Part shown: piece after piece, positions 48,966 to 60,502 of the stretch
How positions within the stretch are numbered: the first letter of the stretch is position 1
Layout: the number at the start of each line of letters is the position of its first letter
Origin: Cerrena zonata
Taxonomy: Eukaryota; Basidiomycota; Agaricomycetes; Polyporales; Cerrenaceae
Assembly: GCA_038087015.1 (NCBI GenBank)
Contig: JASBNA010000010.1
Location: 434,001 to 498,000 of the forward strand
DNA: 64,000 nt
Direction of reading: 5' to 3'
Notes under the pieces: model-generated
What the model saw: the letters and a program-made list of their open reading frames with translations, nothing else
Told to the model about the DNA's origin: nothing
Databases searched by the model: none
Position numbers and translations under genes: made by a program

Positions 48966-50087
48966 CTCATACATACATTGATTCTTCTCTTTATGCTGTC
49001 TTGATCATCACTTCGAGTGAGAGAGTTATACAATTGTGTCCAAATGTACTGACTACCTTGTAACTGCCCTTGTCTATTACCAGTGCCACTGTTGCATGGT
49101 AGCCGCAACTTATACCATCCGCTGCTTTATTCGTCTTCGGGCAAGTCATACAGACTCTCTCCGACGTTGGGGTAAATGTGTTTGTGGCGAACAATAAATA
49201 TAAATCTATTGAAGAGCCAAAAACTAACAAGGGAAGCTAGAGAGACGTAGTAGCCGAACAATATGGTTTACGAGAAGGCCAAGGCCAACCTCTATTGGTT
49301 TCGCTAGGTTCAAGATTTTGTCTAAGCCCTTTGCTGACCTATGAAGGATAATCATCTAGAAGATTCAGTTTGCAAGGTTCGTCGTGATCGTTGGTCACCA
49401 GCTCGAATCGAATCGAATGAATGAATGTATGGCCCACGGAGATGCAGGAACGGCGTGTCAAGGATTCGTGTTCTCCATTTGTCGGCGGTCATTCTAATTA
49501 GATTTTCGAGAGAGGGATTTGAGGCTGTCAGAGCTGATTGCATCATTGTGAAGAGACGGAGATCCTGATTATCAATCATAGGGCGACGCTATTTCTCAAA
49601 ACAGCATGAGGTAGCCTATACCTCCGACCATCTGGTCAAGCCAAAACTCTCCAAATCTTTGGATGCGCGCACGACTTCAGCTGACTCTCTCGGCAAAAGG
49701 AGCCTCATAGCCTTCCCTCGTATCCTTCCACTTGAAATCCACTTTGAACACATCGGGTACCAGTCTACTCGAACGATGTTCCATAGGAATAGGCGAACTC
49801 GTGACGAGGCCGGCGATGGGTGATTGGACGACTGACGTCATGTCCATCATCCCTGTTGCCTTGAACACATCCAAGAGCGTGGCCACAGAGAGACTCTGAT
49901 ATGCACATCTGACCTTCACGCTGATCAATTCAACGTGGCCGAGGGCTTCGTAGACATCATGAAAAGCGTAGCCGTACTCTCGTGTCGCGTGATTTACTAG
50001 AAGGCGACCCGTTCACTTGCCCGAACCAACCGAAATACAGCACTTTTAGAGACAAATGATATCCATTATAATTATATCGATCCCCAG
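48966..50087 (-). other. Intergenic region with unassigned minus-strand frames
   Basis: One frame runs from about 49970 to 49677 (YGYAFHDVYEALGHVELISV, then LLDVFKATGMMDMTSVV, then HRSSRLVPDVFKVDFKW). Another lies at 49579-49352 (LASNPSL-like then ADKWRTRILDTPFLHLRGPY). The composition looks protein-like, but I recognise no family and cannot join them by a convincing intron. Possibly a relic. Confidence 0.3.
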
Positions 50088-52554
50088 TCATTCTATCACA
50101 GTCTGGTATTCAGGCGGCGCACTGGAAGGGGCACTGTAACCTGGGACCAAATAAGTTGAATGTTCGTCTTGAAGCTCACGAGATGCCGAAGGCGGAGGCA
50201 GAAGCGAGTCCTGTGCGATCATATTCGGGAGATGTTGCACCTCATTCCGTAGTTTGGAAGAATGCGATAGGTCTAGACGAAAGGCTTTACGACTTAGTGT
50301 GTGGCATATAGCAGGATACGTACCTGTTATGCTAGGGAAGGGTGGAGGGAAAGGCTCAACGAATGGACGCTGATCTTGGTTTCCGCCACTGATAACAACA
50401 CTCCCTTCTCCATGCACTCCAACAGCATATTGTACACCACTCCGGGTATTTCGAGCTTTCCTCCGGTGGAATACTACAGACAAAATGATCACAATGATCA
50501 CAAACAGAAAACCGCCAATCGATCCGCCAATAATTGGTCCCAATGAAGGTGAATGTTTCACGGGTGTAGATGTCGCGGATGGGGTATTGGTTGGTCCTGT
50601 TGTGCTTGAGGATGAAGTAGGGACAGAGCTATGCGGTTAACGATAACAATGACGTAAAAATATGTTACAAGGATAGATATGCGAGCAACGTACATGGAAG
50701 ATGAGCTGTCCCCTAAGTCAATGGCAAAGTTGAGGACACCGAGGGCGTTCGACTGTCCTCGAAGGTCAATAGAAGGCTGCGGGGGTCCTTTCCAATCTGA
50801 TGTATACGTGCTCGTACCGGGGTATCTGACATTATTCTGCAAATTATTATGCTATGGAATAAATCAGGCACTTGGATATGTTACGAGAGTGGTTTTATAC
50901 CATACCTGAACTATAAGGAACGCTTTGATTAGTTTGGAGATTTCACTGTCTTGAGCACTACGGGTCCAATGTCCATATAATGCACGCATGAGCACACCTG
51001 GAAATATTTAGAAAAGAGTCATAACGACTGCCATCAGTGACCAAGATAATTACCTCGAACTGAACCAGGACCTCCAGAAGCTAGATTATTTCGAAATGTT
51101 ATCATATAGTGACATTCCGAGATACGATGTACCCTCACCTTCATGAACAACACCATTACGACTATTCCAGGGTGAAAACTCCATTGCGTTCAGAGCGAGC
51201 TGATCAGCCCTGGAGACATTATATCAGAAAAATATACGTCGTTAAGAGATGAGTGTCATACTGGTGTATAAGCGTGTCATTATTAGTTTTATAAGCAAAC
51301 ACGCTGAGAGCCTCGAGGTATAGACCGGAGTTGACCGTAGAGGTATCGCTATTCGGCTCCAATTGGCAGGTCACCGGGTAGAAGATGGACTCAACATAGT
51401 TTGTGGTGGCATCGTTGTATAGGTGTGATTGAATGAACATCATCGAGAGTTGGGCCGCATCGTGATATGTTTTATTATCGGTGATGGCGAAGAGATACGC
51501 CGATAGTCTAAGACAAGTGTCAGTTTGCGCCACGAAAAGAACGGAGAAGAGTTCTCACCCCATGTAGCTCCTGAGACGAGTTGTTTAAGCTCAAAGTTAA
51601 GTAAAGCAATTTCCGCTACGTACCCTGTGCTGATAGTATCGACTATAAGATACGACGGTTGTGGATACCAAGACTTAGACAGACTCCTATCAGCACTTAT
51701 TCGATGACCGGTGAATAAAGTAACGTACCTCGAGGACACCGCCAGCGTTGGAGGCTTGGACATTTATGAGCGCTGATAACACAGTCGAAGGCGAATCATG
51801 AACTCACCTCCGTTGCATGTCGAAGGGAAGGTGATATTTAGCATAGGATATCGTCCATTTGCGGCGTCCGATGGGGAGATTACGAACTGTCTATGTTCCT
51901 CCCAGATGCTGATGGCATCACTCAGAAAGGAAAGGTCGGTATATGCATTATATGCATAAATTGCGCCAATACTCCACCATCTATCTATTGGTCAGTTGTA
52001 TTACAATTCTCCAGATATACATAGCTCACAATTTCTGGCCGCTTTGAGCATCACTAAAACGTGAACAAAATAACTTCAGAACTATCTCTCCAAAGTAAAG
52101 CATGATTCGACTCACAATACACGAGGAGGTGAATATAATACCCGCGAGAGGCGGTCTCTCGAAGTGCTATAATTACTTGTGCTGGATGTCAGTGAATCGT
52201 GCATGGCGACGGCCGTGAACAATTCCGCGTTCTCATAAATGTTGAGGTCTGTAAAGAGGTGTAGTCGGTGGTAACAATATCAGCGACGAAGTGTAATTAT
52301 GCCTGGAAACGTACTGTCAATTGTCCCATAAGTGGAATCGTACATTGGGGCTAGGGTTTCTAACACGTCCTGGGCCAGTTGAATCCTATCATTTCGGTTC
52401 AAGGACGAGGAGGTATTCTGTGGGAATATCAGAGAAGTGTATTACATCAGCCCGGGCCATTGCAACTTACAGCCCATTGTGAAGGGACAGAGTAATCTTG
52501 TGCGAACGAAAATGAAAGCTGTAGCGTCAGCAGAACAAAGATGAGCAAAGTCAT
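50088..52554 (-). CDS. GH76-9: GH76-like receptor-type membrane protein
   Basis: ATG at 52554-52552: MTLLIFVLLTLQLSFSFA then QDYSVPSQWA. Later exons: a 24-nt exon (F-D-A-Q-S-G-Q-K-L, near 52030-52053) in place of the 7-nt plus 20-nt pair; WWSIGAIYAYNAYTD; VISPSDAANGRYPML; CNGG; RLSAYLFAITDNKTYHDA; NSGLYLEALSVFAYKT; LRGQSNALGVLNFAIDLGD; the membrane helix LGPIIGGSIGGFLFVIIVII; HRRKAR; FVEPFPPPFPSITG. The last exon ends SSAPPEYQTVIE with the stop at 50088-50090. Here Q stands where most copies keep an Asp, and GSHPLKN has become GRYPMLN. It is therefore the most altered intact copy in the putative active site. All joined frames are open. Confidence 0.8.
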
Positions 52555-52607
52555 AAGGTAGCAGACGAGAGTCTAGGAGGATGGCGCAGGGTCATCATGA
52601 TCTATAG

Positions 52608-52614
52608 ATTTATA
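52608..52614 (-). promoter_or_regulatory. TATA-like box of GH76-9
   Basis: TATAAAT on the minus strand, about 55-60 bases upstream of the GH76-9 ATG. Confidence 0.45.
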
Positions 52615-53399
52615 GAGTTTCAAATCAACCTTGAATACGCACCTGATGTCGAGCAATTTCGGGCTGGCGGCTTCCACCATGATCCATCGCCCATCTGTCA
52701 CGATTATTACATTTCATCAGATGACCAGCCTGATGTATTGGTTACAAGGGAAGTTCGAGCCAAGTTCGAACGGAGATGCAGGAGGACGGTGTCTTCATGT
52801 TTTGCGACATTCTCACATTCCAAAGGCATCAACGCTTGGAACTAGGGTCCAAAATAAAGAATAAGATCCGTCTGCGAAGAATTATTGGGTTTGACTATTG
52901 AGTAAATTATAAGCTTGTGTGGTGATATGGCCAGCAGAAATACGTTAGAGCTGCGCAGAGTACACGTACGAGGGGCCCAAAGGAGATACTGTTCGCTCGA
53001 CCGATGGATGGACATCCCTACCTAAATCGAACGACGATCTTATGTAGCAGATCGAATCCAACTTGAAGTTCGCCTGTGAACGTGAAGTTGATGTCCAAAG
53101 AACACGTAGCGATTATACCTCACTTCCATGTTCCTGAACACTGAAACCCTCTTGGAGCCAGCAATATGGGTCACCTACAAATGTGGGAGACAGACACCTT
53201 ATGGCTGAGAGACACAGTACAAGCCTCGAATCATGGATGATGTTATTTAGATTACAATGTTTCGGCTATGCAAACTGAGAGACCGAGAGATCGACGCCAT
53301 GAGGTGTTGGGAGACTGGCAGCGCTTTCGATCATCCGGACTCCTTCCACCCTCCTACCACCTCCCATCGCAGTACCCTATCCTTGTCACTTTATTTCTT
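52615..53399. other. Intergenic region upstream of GH76-9
   Basis: Short plus-strand frames (52597-52864) have no domain, and I see no repeat. Confidence 0.35.
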
Positions 53400-54328
53400 C
53401 TAATGCTTCACTAACATCGTTTCTAATATATGAAACATCTCGTCTTCAAAGGCAGCCGAAAGGTACTTACTATACGTACTCGATCCATCCGGGGAAAACG
53501 AACGGTCACGATAACCTTGTGACATTCCTCGATGCAAGCTGGGTGTCGGCTTGTCTTTTGTTACGTGAAGAAAATGAGTATAACGAAGTACGCTCAATGG
53601 TACGTGATTTATTTTAACTTGATACTAGCTGACTCTGGAGCAGGAATGCGTCCACCGTTACGTGCCAGACTTGATATCGCCCATTCAAACAAAATGGATC
53701 CCTCAGTCTTTCCGGGATATGGACTAGATGTTACTCTTGAGGTACGGCGGACATACTGGTTCGCATCTCCATGCACATAGGCCTTGATGATCGAAGCTTC
53801 GTGGAGGAATCGACCATATCCCTGTCTATTCCATCAGAGTTGTTCGATTATCTCTTCAAAGCTCTTTCGTTCGTGTATCAGTCAAGACGGTCCCCAGAAA
53901 CGTCACCCCCAGAAATACTTGCATCTGAAAATGGGGATGTGCTTTCCTGATACCGGGTGTCAAACAAGCTATTGTCATATATTTCATTTTCGCATTCTCC
54001 GGGAGGTCCATCGCCATCACCAAGTTCGACTTTCAGCTTGGTGATCTCTTTGGTTGTAGATCTGCCCTTAGAGCTCTCTGCTAGGTTTCTGCGGCTTAGG
54101 TGTTGACTCCGCCTGAATGCGAGGAGCATTCATTACTTTGCGCAAGATCGTTCTGGGATTGAAACTGTGGTATCATGCACTGTCACTAGTTAAATCCGTG
54201 AAAACATTTCTTGAATGAGGCTTGAACTTTTGTAGGTCAAGCGAATCGCTGTCCATATGCACAAGGTAATACTCGTAGTATCCATCCCGCTGTTTTTTGG
54301 GCGAGAAACTCATGATCGAGCGATTCAT
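53400..54328 (-). CDS. Unassigned multi-exon gene
   Basis: Minus strand. A candidate start at 54328-54326 opens MNRSIMSFSPKKQRDGYYEY and continues HMDSDSLDLQKFKPHSRNVF to 54176. An acidic stretch follows (KLKVELGDGDGPPGECENE, 54129-53878). Next, a frame at about 53835-53625 reads GYGRFLHEASIIKAYVHGD, TSSPYPGKTEGSILFEW and SSLARNGGRIPAPESA. An intron opening GTATCAAG and ending ACAAAAG (about 53554-53624) joins it in frame to NKPTPSLHRGMSQGYRDRS and SAAFEDEMFHILETMLVKH, stop at 53400-53402. The last junction is good. The joins between the first three pieces are not resolved and may hide indels. I recognise no family. It could be an intact gene with short introns or an early pseudogene. Confidence 0.4.
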
Positions 54329-54449
54329 TGGTTGTCTCTACCCTACGTATAGGTCACGTCGCTAGAATATCCTTTTGTTCTTCTATTTGCGCAGCGATTC
54401 TGACATAGTCATTACTCAAATTATATTGTTATTCCTTCTTCGAGTCAAT

Positions 54450-56225
54450 CTATCTAGGGTTACGGTGCAGATGATCGGTGAACTCAGCTGAGGGGGATGA
54501 CAGAGTTTGCAAATGTAGCCGAGTGTCAACCTCACCCATTTGGAAACTGTATAAGTTCACGGCTCCCTCCCCATCTTCCTCTCCCCCATCTTCCCCTCCT
54601 ACCACCACCATCGTCACCAACATGAGTGGAATACTAGGAGCCTGCTTGGCCTCCCGCTTCATACTAGCCGCCAACCCATCCTCGCATACATAGATGCACC
54701 TCCATCTCTGTCCTGCCTGTGCAAGACGCGATGACACCGAAGATGTCTTTCCTTACCCGCCGCATTGCCCTCATTTGTAGGCCGAAGCAGGTGTTGTACC
54801 GCTGCGAGTGAGCATTTAGTTTCCTCAGGTACGTCCTTCAGCTTTGTCGTTACTACTCGACAGTGGTTGACCCCTTCTCTTGGTATAGCAACGAGCACTC
54901 GACACTACGGGTGCTGGAGAAATGACCTAGTATCCAGCAATTTGCTACTCTTCTTTCAGACATACTGCTTCGGTGAGTTCTAGTCAGCCTCCATATAACC
55001 TCGCGGCAGACGCTAACATCCTCCTCGCAGTCCGTCACCCTGTCAGCCACCCAACCTCACATACCTCTCACTTCTCGGTCCCGACCCATCAAACATATGG
55101 TGTAAGAGCCTCACATATGCCAGTGTGAGCAGCGGGGACTACATGTTACCTTCCTAGGTAAGGGTTGTCCTCCATTACTTCCACAGTCGCCTGGCTAATA
55201 CATCGATGCTATTACCAGTGCCAAGTTCGATAGAGAACAGGCTTCTGAAGGTAGCAATGGTTATATTTGGCTTGATGAAGACGTTTTCAAGGTATGCTCC
55301 ATCTACGTTCTTCGTTGATGTTGTGCTTACTATTTTGTTCAGAACACGCCGCTGCACGGATGCGAGCCTCGATGTCTGCTTTTTTGCTTCTGCGTTCACA
55401 CGGACGATCTTTCACCCCGGTATGTTTATCTCCAATTCATTCGTCAATTAATCTTATACTTATTTTATACTCAGACTCTCCGTCATTTGAGTGGGAACGT
55501 CGCCTTGGTGTGGATACGGATATAAGTGGTGAAATGTCCCCGGTCGGTACGTTATCCCATTTTCGTCCACCACAAGCCAGGCTCATGCTGGTAGCATGCT
55601 AGGCTCCCGTCCCGGGTCGGGGTTATCACGCTTTGCCCAATGATGGTGTCTTCTCACCATCGGTAAGTTTACTCTGGTATTCATAGATCGCAAACCTGAT
55701 GCTGATGATCTGTTCACACACAGACTAACGTCGTCGAGAACACCATTCACCCTCCCTCGGTCAACATGATGACTCCATTCGATAAGATCTACTCACATCA
55801 CCTGCGGATATGCAATACCAAATCTCCTCAGTAACCTCGTCTGGCTGCGACGTTCTTATTTGAATTACACCTGACCCAAACGGTGAACTCGTCTGAACTC
55901 ATTGGGTCTCTTCAAGTATATTGGACCTCCGCCTCTATTTATTTCCAGATTTATCCGTGTGCTTTTGCGGATCTGTTACGTGTGGCCCTGTGAAGGATCG
56001 TGTGTCGGGGTGAATGTGGGATGTGGGAGGTTTTGTGGAATGCGGAATGTAGGATACGGAATGTGAAAATACCTGCAGTCCAAAAACAACTTGGACATCT
56101 CGAGGTCTCTCTAACTAGTAGTACTTTGAGATGGTATCATGGGGTCCCTTTAAGTAGGAGTACTCCGGGTCGATGAGGTCTCTTTCATTAGTAGTACTTT
56201 GTTAGATTAGTTGTAGATAATCATT
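54450..56225 (-). repeat. Inverted duplication 2, right arm
   Basis: Reverse-complement partner of 37520-39320. Outer boxes (AGAGACCTCG type, here CGAGGTCTCT and GAGGTCTCTTT) and the coding-like exons are present in both arms. Confidence 0.8.
54970..55815 (+). pseudogene. Candidate multi-exon gene of unknown family (right arm copy, damaged)
   Basis: Plus-strand counterpart of 38103-38810. Introns 55292-55342, 55420-55474 and 55673-55733 have GT..CAG ends. The chain VPSSIENRLLKVAMVIFGL, RTRRCTDASLDVCFFASA, DSPSFEWERRLGVDTDISG is open. After GGTACGTT the next exon carries a 5-base loss relative to the left arm (CATGCTAGG versus CATGTGTATCCTAG), which breaks the frame. Unassigned family. Confidence 0.3.
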
Positions 56226-56919
56226 TCGGATTATTCTTCACTATTGAGCTTGGTACGGGGTCATGCAAGCTGATAATGCTATAACCCAACAACATTGAGA
56301 GTAAATATCTGGTGGATGATGCATCGATGAAGACTCGAGACGCAGATGATTATATGCCAAATATGGTTATTGTTTAGAGGCCATTGCCAAATAAAGCCAA
56401 ATAACCAACTTGAACTTGAAGGGACTCACTGACGCGAACGCTTGTATGGATACCTCGCTCCAACCTCCCTCTATCCTCGGTAGCTCTCTCACGCAAGCTT
56501 CATGTCTTGGAAATATAATTCAAAAAAAATCTCCGACAATTTCAGCTAGAACACGAACTGGATCTCATGCCGGGAACGGACTTGCTTCTGGTGACTGCAC
56601 CTTACTGGCTCCGCTTCTCTACTGTCATTATATTTCAAGCTCCACGCACCATTGCTTAGACTCGGAGCCATGAACCGTCAAAATTCTCAAAGCGAAATCT
56701 CCCTCGAACCTGGAATCAGATGTGAATGTCCCTCAGAAGTACAACTCGGGACTCGCAAACATGATGAGCATAGCGGCAATGGAATGGAAATGACATGTAT
56801 ATTCACAGTGGTGAAGGATAATGTAGGTCGACAGCGGTTCAGCCTTTCTCTGTACTAATGAAGTTCTAGGTCTACACCTCGTCATTTTCGCCACGAGACC
56901 ATTTGAATCGGCCTATGTT
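56226..56919. other. Intergenic stretch between inverted duplications
   Basis: Short frames only (56410-56858, plus strand), with no domain recognised. Confidence 0.35.
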
Positions 56920-57854
56920 AATGACACGGGATCAAGTCTTCAATATTCCTAATCCTTTTCATCAGTACGTCGCTCCAGTTGCAAAGTTTCATCCGACATG
57001 TTTCTATGCCATTTGGATGTCGTGTGCTCGATGAATTTGAATCGTATCTATAAATAGGTGCGGTTTGTGGTAGTTCCTTGAAAAGGTGAAGTGATATTTC
57101 TCTAGGATGATGTTCCCTGAATATTTTGCCATTGGTGCGAGGCGACATCCAACTTTGATCATGCTGTACCTGATGTTGATCAGAGAAGTCATTGTATCCC
57201 GAATGTGGGATTATACTTCATTTCGTGCACCGATGTTACATGTACGGCTGTTGACCACGTTCGCGGGGTCCCTGAGAGATGTGTAACGAGATATTTCATT
57301 CTTCCAGCATAGGTTCATCAAGAAGCTGCATTCAACTTGGTGACGCTGACTCGTATTTCATTTCTTGCAAGATTATCTCCCGAAGTGTTACAACTTTGGG
57401 ATGGCTCGGGGATACCCCGAGTGAAACACTCCAGAGAGGGACTTTTGACATGTACTGACCCTTGGTTGCTCTTCCGATGCGTGTCGCAGAGCGCCTCTCT
57501 GATGTTATCTTATTCTAGGCCGCCTTGAGTGCTGCTTGGTTAAAGATCTAGTATGTTCGTTTGTATATCAACAGCCGTCGTTGAAATCTCGTCATTGGTC
57601 TAGCGCGAACACAGTATTTCACCAATAGCACCGTGATAATGTATATGAACTTTCCGCAACTCTCGCAATTCTTGATTTACCGGTGTGCGGACTCGAAACC
57701 TGAGATCAGTATTCTTATGGAAGGCATCTGTCATGTATCACCTTCATGATTAGAGTTTACGTGGTTACGAGTCTCAATTATAATACTTGGTATATCTATG
57801 CTTGAAGTGATACCGACAGTACATTGACGGCACTCTTTTGCTATCTCCCTTATT

Positions 57855-60113
57855 ATGCTTCTCATTTTTGCGTTTTCGCTCAATGCGGGATCAATGGATT
57901 GTAAGTTTCATTTGACATATATCATCGGTGGCGCTAACGAATTTCAATTGTTGTCAAACAGAATACATCGTCGACTCCGAGTCGTATCGAGGGGGTACAA
58001 CTGGCACAAGTAATATCAACTTCCCTCGACTCTAGTTACGATGATACGACCAGTCAACTATAAGGTAGACTTATGTTGCGACTCACCAGCGATGGCTTAC
58101 TGTGACGTTCGGATTTTGAACAGAATATAAACTTGATCTCAGCCATGGCCCTTCATGATTTGATATATATATCAGAGACAAACTGTAATGTGACGATGGA
58201 TCATTTCGCTCGAACACTACCCAGTCTAATACCAGCTCCGTGAACATGCAACATGATTGACACTTCTTGTCTAGACCATCGGTGTGTGATCTTCACACGA
58301 TGAAACCATTTTAGCCATACAAACTGAAGCCCTTTTGTCTATCTTGTCTAGATATGGGGAAATGACCTTGTGTGAGCAGGTAATAACGAACTTTATTTTT
58401 ATATAATCAACGTTCATGACTCTAGGGAATGGGGACTTGCTGCAATATACTGCTACCGCGCGTACCAGGAACGCTCCTTTCTTGAAGACGCTGTATCAAT
58501 TTGGAATGAGGCTACTCCATGGGTGATCACCGATGCCAACGCCGCAAACGGTTCTCATCCTCTAAAAAGCGGAACATTTACATCTTCTTGTAACGGCGGT
58601 AAGTCTCGTTCTACCTCATTGAGAGTATCCACCATACTCATTGTACGGTACAGCTTCAGTTGCCGGAGGAGTGTTTTGGGTATATTTTCAAATGATCGAG
58701 GTTGACCTAACATTCAAACGTGAAAGGCTTTTGACAACAACGATAGAAGCAATCTTGGAATAGTTGCTTCAGCACAAGGGTAGGCTGTACTTTCTATCGC
58801 CTTTTGATGACTTCTCACTCACTATTCAAGGGCCTATGTGACGTACGTGCAATATGAAATAACCAACAATCAAACTTACCACGACTCAGCTGTGCTTGCA
58901 CATTCATTTGTCTGATCACATCTCTACAACGTCACCAGTGGCTGTATCGCCGATAGCTTCGATCTTCGGCAATGTCAAGCCAACCCGTGGTCGTTCACGT
59001 ACGTATGATACAGGTTCATATTTGGAAGGCCTCAAGTGTTCGTGCTAACGAAACCAAATAATATTACTTCGACTGGACTGTAAGACTCTCAACTTCCGTC
59101 TATGCTCTGATACTCACGAGATCTCCTTTCAGCGCCGATCAGATCGCGAGAACCTCAATGGTGACACCGTTTTGGACCTATGAAACTGGTACAAATTCCG
59201 AAAGTATGATGTTAGCTAAATCACATTTCTTCAATGAAGCTCAGATCTACGTAGGCCGCTCGGGTGTGTTGGCAAATGACATAGGTCATACGTTTGAAGG
59301 CATCTCTCCATTTCTATAGTCTCAAAGGGCGAAATATATATATATATAAAGCGAACACTCGGAAGGCCTAGGTATGCCATGTACAAACATTGTGCTCGAG
59401 ACCGACGGGATTCCGATACTGCCAATTTGGTTAAAGGATTTCTCAATATACAAGTACTACTTTGATTTACACACAATTAGCCTTTTTACTAAAACGGCGT
59501 CCACAGTACAACGCTCTCCTGAACCTCGCGAGGTATCTTAACACAAATTGGTATAGCCCAACTGGGACGGGACCACCAATTCGTTTGATGCTACCATGGG
59601 GCCAATTGGCAGCTATCAATTGTTCAACTCGGTCATCAAGTTTGCTGATGAACTCGTAAACACGACTTCTTCAAGACCTGGAATAAGTCCCTAATCCAAA
59701 TCGGGTGGCCGAATTTGTCAGAAGGACTATTCGCGGGAGTTCTTGTGTGCGATCGTGGTCTACATTATTCGACATCGCCGTAACCAAGCGAGAAACGATG
59801 GTGCGAAACATCTCATTTATAGTTCTCTCTTCCAGAAGAGGCTTGTGGGACAGGCGGTAACACAGAAATATACCTCCGATATCATTGAACCCTTTCCACC
59901 ACCATTATCGAAGTCAGGTTCGTCGAATACCATGACCAGATACTTGACTTTGATTTTGACATCTTTCATGACAGTTTCGATACTTCTGAAATAACGAGTA
60001 AAACTAAGACGTGCTCCTCGGCTCGCTGACATCCCGCATCATCAAACACCTATACAAACCCGGAACTCCAGCAAGGCTCGATTTCTCAATTCAACCTCTC
60101 CAAACATCAGTTG
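57855..60113 (+). pseudogene. GH76-10: decayed partner of GH76-4
   Basis: Most exons of GH76-4 can be followed: EWGLAAIYCYRAYQERSFLE, VITDANAANGSHPLKS and CNGG are intact at 58437-58602, as are the 7-nt exon (58275-58281) and the 20-nt exon (58352-58371). The copy is broken in several places. The signal peptide is shortened and out of frame with S-M-R-D-Q-W near 57895. A C-to-T change makes TGA at 58913-58915 (FVRSHL in GH76-4). Four bases are inserted near 59001 (GTACGTATGATACAGG). One base is lost in GQLAAI-D-V-F near 59620. Much of the membrane helix is deleted near 59690-59750. IIEPFPPPLSKSG is still readable. No product is expected. Confidence 0.82.
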
Positions 60114-60502
60114 ACCATCTGAAAGCCGTGTAGTAGTCCGAAAGGATTATGACTAATATTTAGTTAGCATCTCTGCAATGTACGTCTAGGAATACCATTG
60201 ATATTCTGTGATTACTAATTAAACGTGTCAGAGGGCGAACGCAAGACAATTTTGCCCACCTCAGCTTCTATCATGATCAACGGCTATCCATTTGTCCAAG
60301 TGTCAGATATTTTACAGATTGTCTTTGCAAAATTTCATTTTTCTCAGCAAGCTGTCAAATATGCCAATCTCAATCTATCAGACTTCACCACGGCAGTGAA
60401 TTTCCACCATATAGCCACATTGGTGTGCATCCTATTTCCAAACTTTACGATATTTAATACTAAGGAAGAGCGCAGAGGCATTACAGAATCTTCCACCTCA
60501 CT
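60114..60502. other. Spacer between GH76-10 and GH76-11
   Basis: It is the inverted counterpart of 13790-14188 and contains the GH76-11 promoter. No gene is seen. Confidence 0.45.

Larger units (their letters stand above)
44730..49050 (+). repeat. Tandem unit B of a ~4.8 kb direct repeat
   Basis: Second copy of the unit at 39900-44200. It holds the intact LRR-like gene and a worn version of the hairpin element. Confidence 0.7.

Noticed and set aside
59334..59349. AT dinucleotide run
   Set aside because: Short simple repeat within a pseudogene intron, not informative.
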